From: an uncultured Bacilli bacterium
Lineage (GTDB): Bacteria; Bacillota_I; Bacilli_A; RF39; UBA660
NCBI GenBank assembly: GCA_949280095.1
Contig: CASDHD010000011.1
Location: 1 to 21,880 of the forward strand
Direction: 5' to 3'
Length of the DNA stretch: 21,880 nucleotides
In this document: piece after piece, positions 20,814-21,880 of the stretch
Layout: each line of letters begins with the position of its first letter
Position numbering within the stretch: position 1 is the first letter of the stretch
Notes under the pieces: model-generated
What the model was told of the DNA's origin: nothing
Seen by the model: only the letters and a program-made list of their open reading frames with translations
The model's database searches: none
Translations under genes and position numbers: made by a program

Positions 20814-21880
20814 TTATTCTCCAATACCTATTTGGAATGGATTTTCTTGGCTTCCTTCTCCGCTCGTTATTTCGACTTTAGAGTCTAAATATAAGACTGG
20901 ATAGATGTAATAACCGTCGCTCGGAATGCCATAGCGGACATACCCAGTGCTGGAAATATAAATCCCAAAATCCGAATTGCTAGTGCCTGAAGTTAAGGTC
21001 CAACTATAAAAATTTTTTGAATAAAGCCAATCATTATTTCTACAATCGCTTACACTCGTATTATCCCAATTAGATAAATTTGTATTTAAACAAGTATCAC
21101 GACTTGTTGTGCTTCCTCCACTTGTCGCATAGCCATAATCACTTGGGTATATTAAGCCTATATTTCCCGTCCATTCTGTTGGTCTTCCACTATAGACTTC
21201 TGTCCCTCTTTCTCTTTCATAATACATATTAGTTGTTACACCAGTATAAGTTGAACTTCCACCTAACTTCCATACGACATTTGCTACCATGCTTTTTGCA
21301 TCATTTGTTAGTCCTGTGTTAGTAAAATCACATGATGTATCTGAAATATATTTGGGGTAAGGACAGGTTCCGCTCGTCCGATTCCAATAAGCTCCTTTAT
21401 TTAAGACATTCATTAATGCACTGTCCGTCCAATCATTGCTTCCATTTTCACTTGTAGAAGAGCCAGTTCCACTCGCCTTATTATCCCATGAATAACCTCC
21501 AATTTTGTCATATCTAATAAGTTTAATATGGCTTCCTGTATTCCCATTACTATCTTTGATATTGTTCATTACTCCTATGATTCGCCACAATTCATTATTG
21601 AATGTTACATAGTTATTTGGGTTTGCTCCTATATATCTTAAGTTATTATCTACAGTTTCATCATAGACTAATTCATCTGAAATGCTTGATAATTTTGTTA
21701 TATATTCGCTAAAACTTCCAGTAGTAGGTATGGTTTCCTTTGATTTAAATGATATTGTACATGTTGTTTTACTTGTTGTTAATTTTTTTATAAACATCCC
21801 CCATTGCTCATTATCCCATTCAGCATCTGCTCCATTATTACATGTTATACTTTCAAACACATATCCATCTTCTTTTCCTG
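20814..21880 (-). CDS. C-terminal part of a large surface/secreted protein
   Basis: The frame is open to the right edge, so the N-terminus is missing; 355 residues are visible (20814 is the TAA end). The visible start has an Ig-like strand pattern (ITCNNG...WGMFIKK...TTCTISF). The rest is rich in Ser, Gly, Thr, Asn, Tyr and Trp with scattered Cys (for example TCPYPKY, TSCDF, RDTCL, SDCRN). It includes WRIIGVMNN, GLIYPSDYGY and the ending YPVLYLDSKVEITSGEGSQ followed by ENPFQI. This pattern occurs in many copies in gut Firmicutes as exported proteins; function is unknown. No anchor is visible at the C-terminus. Base composition is slightly less A/T-biased than its neighbours. No clear terminator follows, and its 3' end faces parS. 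Confidence 0.7.
   Translation of the reverse strand, partial: GKEDGYVFESITCNNGADAEWDNEQWGMFIKKLTTSKTTCTISFKSKETIPTTGSFSEYITKLSSISDELVYDETVDNNLRYIGANPNNYVTFNNELWRIIGVMNNIKDSNGNTGSHIKLIRYDKIGGYSWDNKASGTGSSTSENGSNDWTDSALMNVLNKGAYWNRTSGTCPYPKYISDTSCDFTNTGLTNDAKSMVANVVWKLGGSSTYTGVTTNMYYERERGTEVYSGRPTEWTGNIGLIYPSDYGYATSGGSTTSRDTCLNTNLSNWDNTSVSDCRNNDWLYSKNFYSWTLTSGTSNSDFGIYISSTGYVRYGIPSDGYYIYPVLYLDSKVEITSGEGSQENPFQIGIGE

Overview
The window comes from a low-GC, spore-forming member of the Bacilli/Firmicutes, probably a small-genome relative of the gut lineages near Erysipelotrichales, RF39 and Mollicutes. The evidence is the strong A/T bias, purine-rich Shine-Dalgarno sites (AGGAGG type), sporulation genes (spoVG, yabG, spoVT, a bofA-like gene), a T-box leader, and the short SRP RNA (about 71 nt) in place of the long Bacillus form. 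UGA is a normal stop here: holB, yaaT/ricT, the merR gene and tadA all end in it. The gene order is a shortened version of the origin-proximal arc of Bacillus subtilis, and a near-consensus ParB site (parS) at 20751-20766 fits that position. Lineage and origin proximity are inferred, not shown.

Almost everything is on the minus strand, so it is described from right to left. At the right edge is the C-terminal part of a Ser/Gly/Thr/Tyr-rich, cysteine-containing protein that is probably exported (20814 to beyond the edge). Next come parS, a sigma-A promoter, the SRP RNA gene and tadA. A tight replication/repair cluster follows: dnaX, ebfC, recR, a bofA-like gene, holB, ricT, trmN6-like, pth and mfd. 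The mfd terminator hairpin surrounds the mfd stop codon. A broken plus-strand YhcG/DUF1016 nuclease gene lies between mfd and spoVT, which are neighbours in B. subtilis.

After spoVT a sigma-A promoter and a T-box leader, probably sensing tRNA-Met, precede a four-gene unit: cupin, Nudix hydrolase, SDR oxidoreductase and metG. The SDR gene is knocked out of frame by a run of eight G, so it may be phase variable, decaying or mis-sequenced. A hypothetical protein with a plausible Cys-His-Asp triad follows. Then comes a MerR-family regulator with its own 19-bp-spacer MerR-type promoter and a duplicated C-terminal domain.

The left third is tatD, a small 3D-domain protein in the place of yabE, ksgA, yabG, veg and spoVG. 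It ends at a bidirectional terminator shared with a plus-strand XRE-family regulator. Upstream of that regulator is a palindrome-rich divergent control region that drives a minus-strand unit leaving the left edge.

Functionally the window combines replication (DnaX, HolB, EbfC), repair (RecR, Mfd), translation and RNA maturation (MetG, TadA, Pth, RsmA, TrmN6, SRP RNA) and sporulation (SpoVG, YabG, SpoVT, BofA-like, RicT). The accessory parts are the DUF1016 pseudogene, the cupin/Nudix/SDR insert ahead of metG, the MerR/hypothetical pair, the XRE control region and the edge surface protein. No CRISPR array, tRNA, rRNA or complete mobile element was seen.
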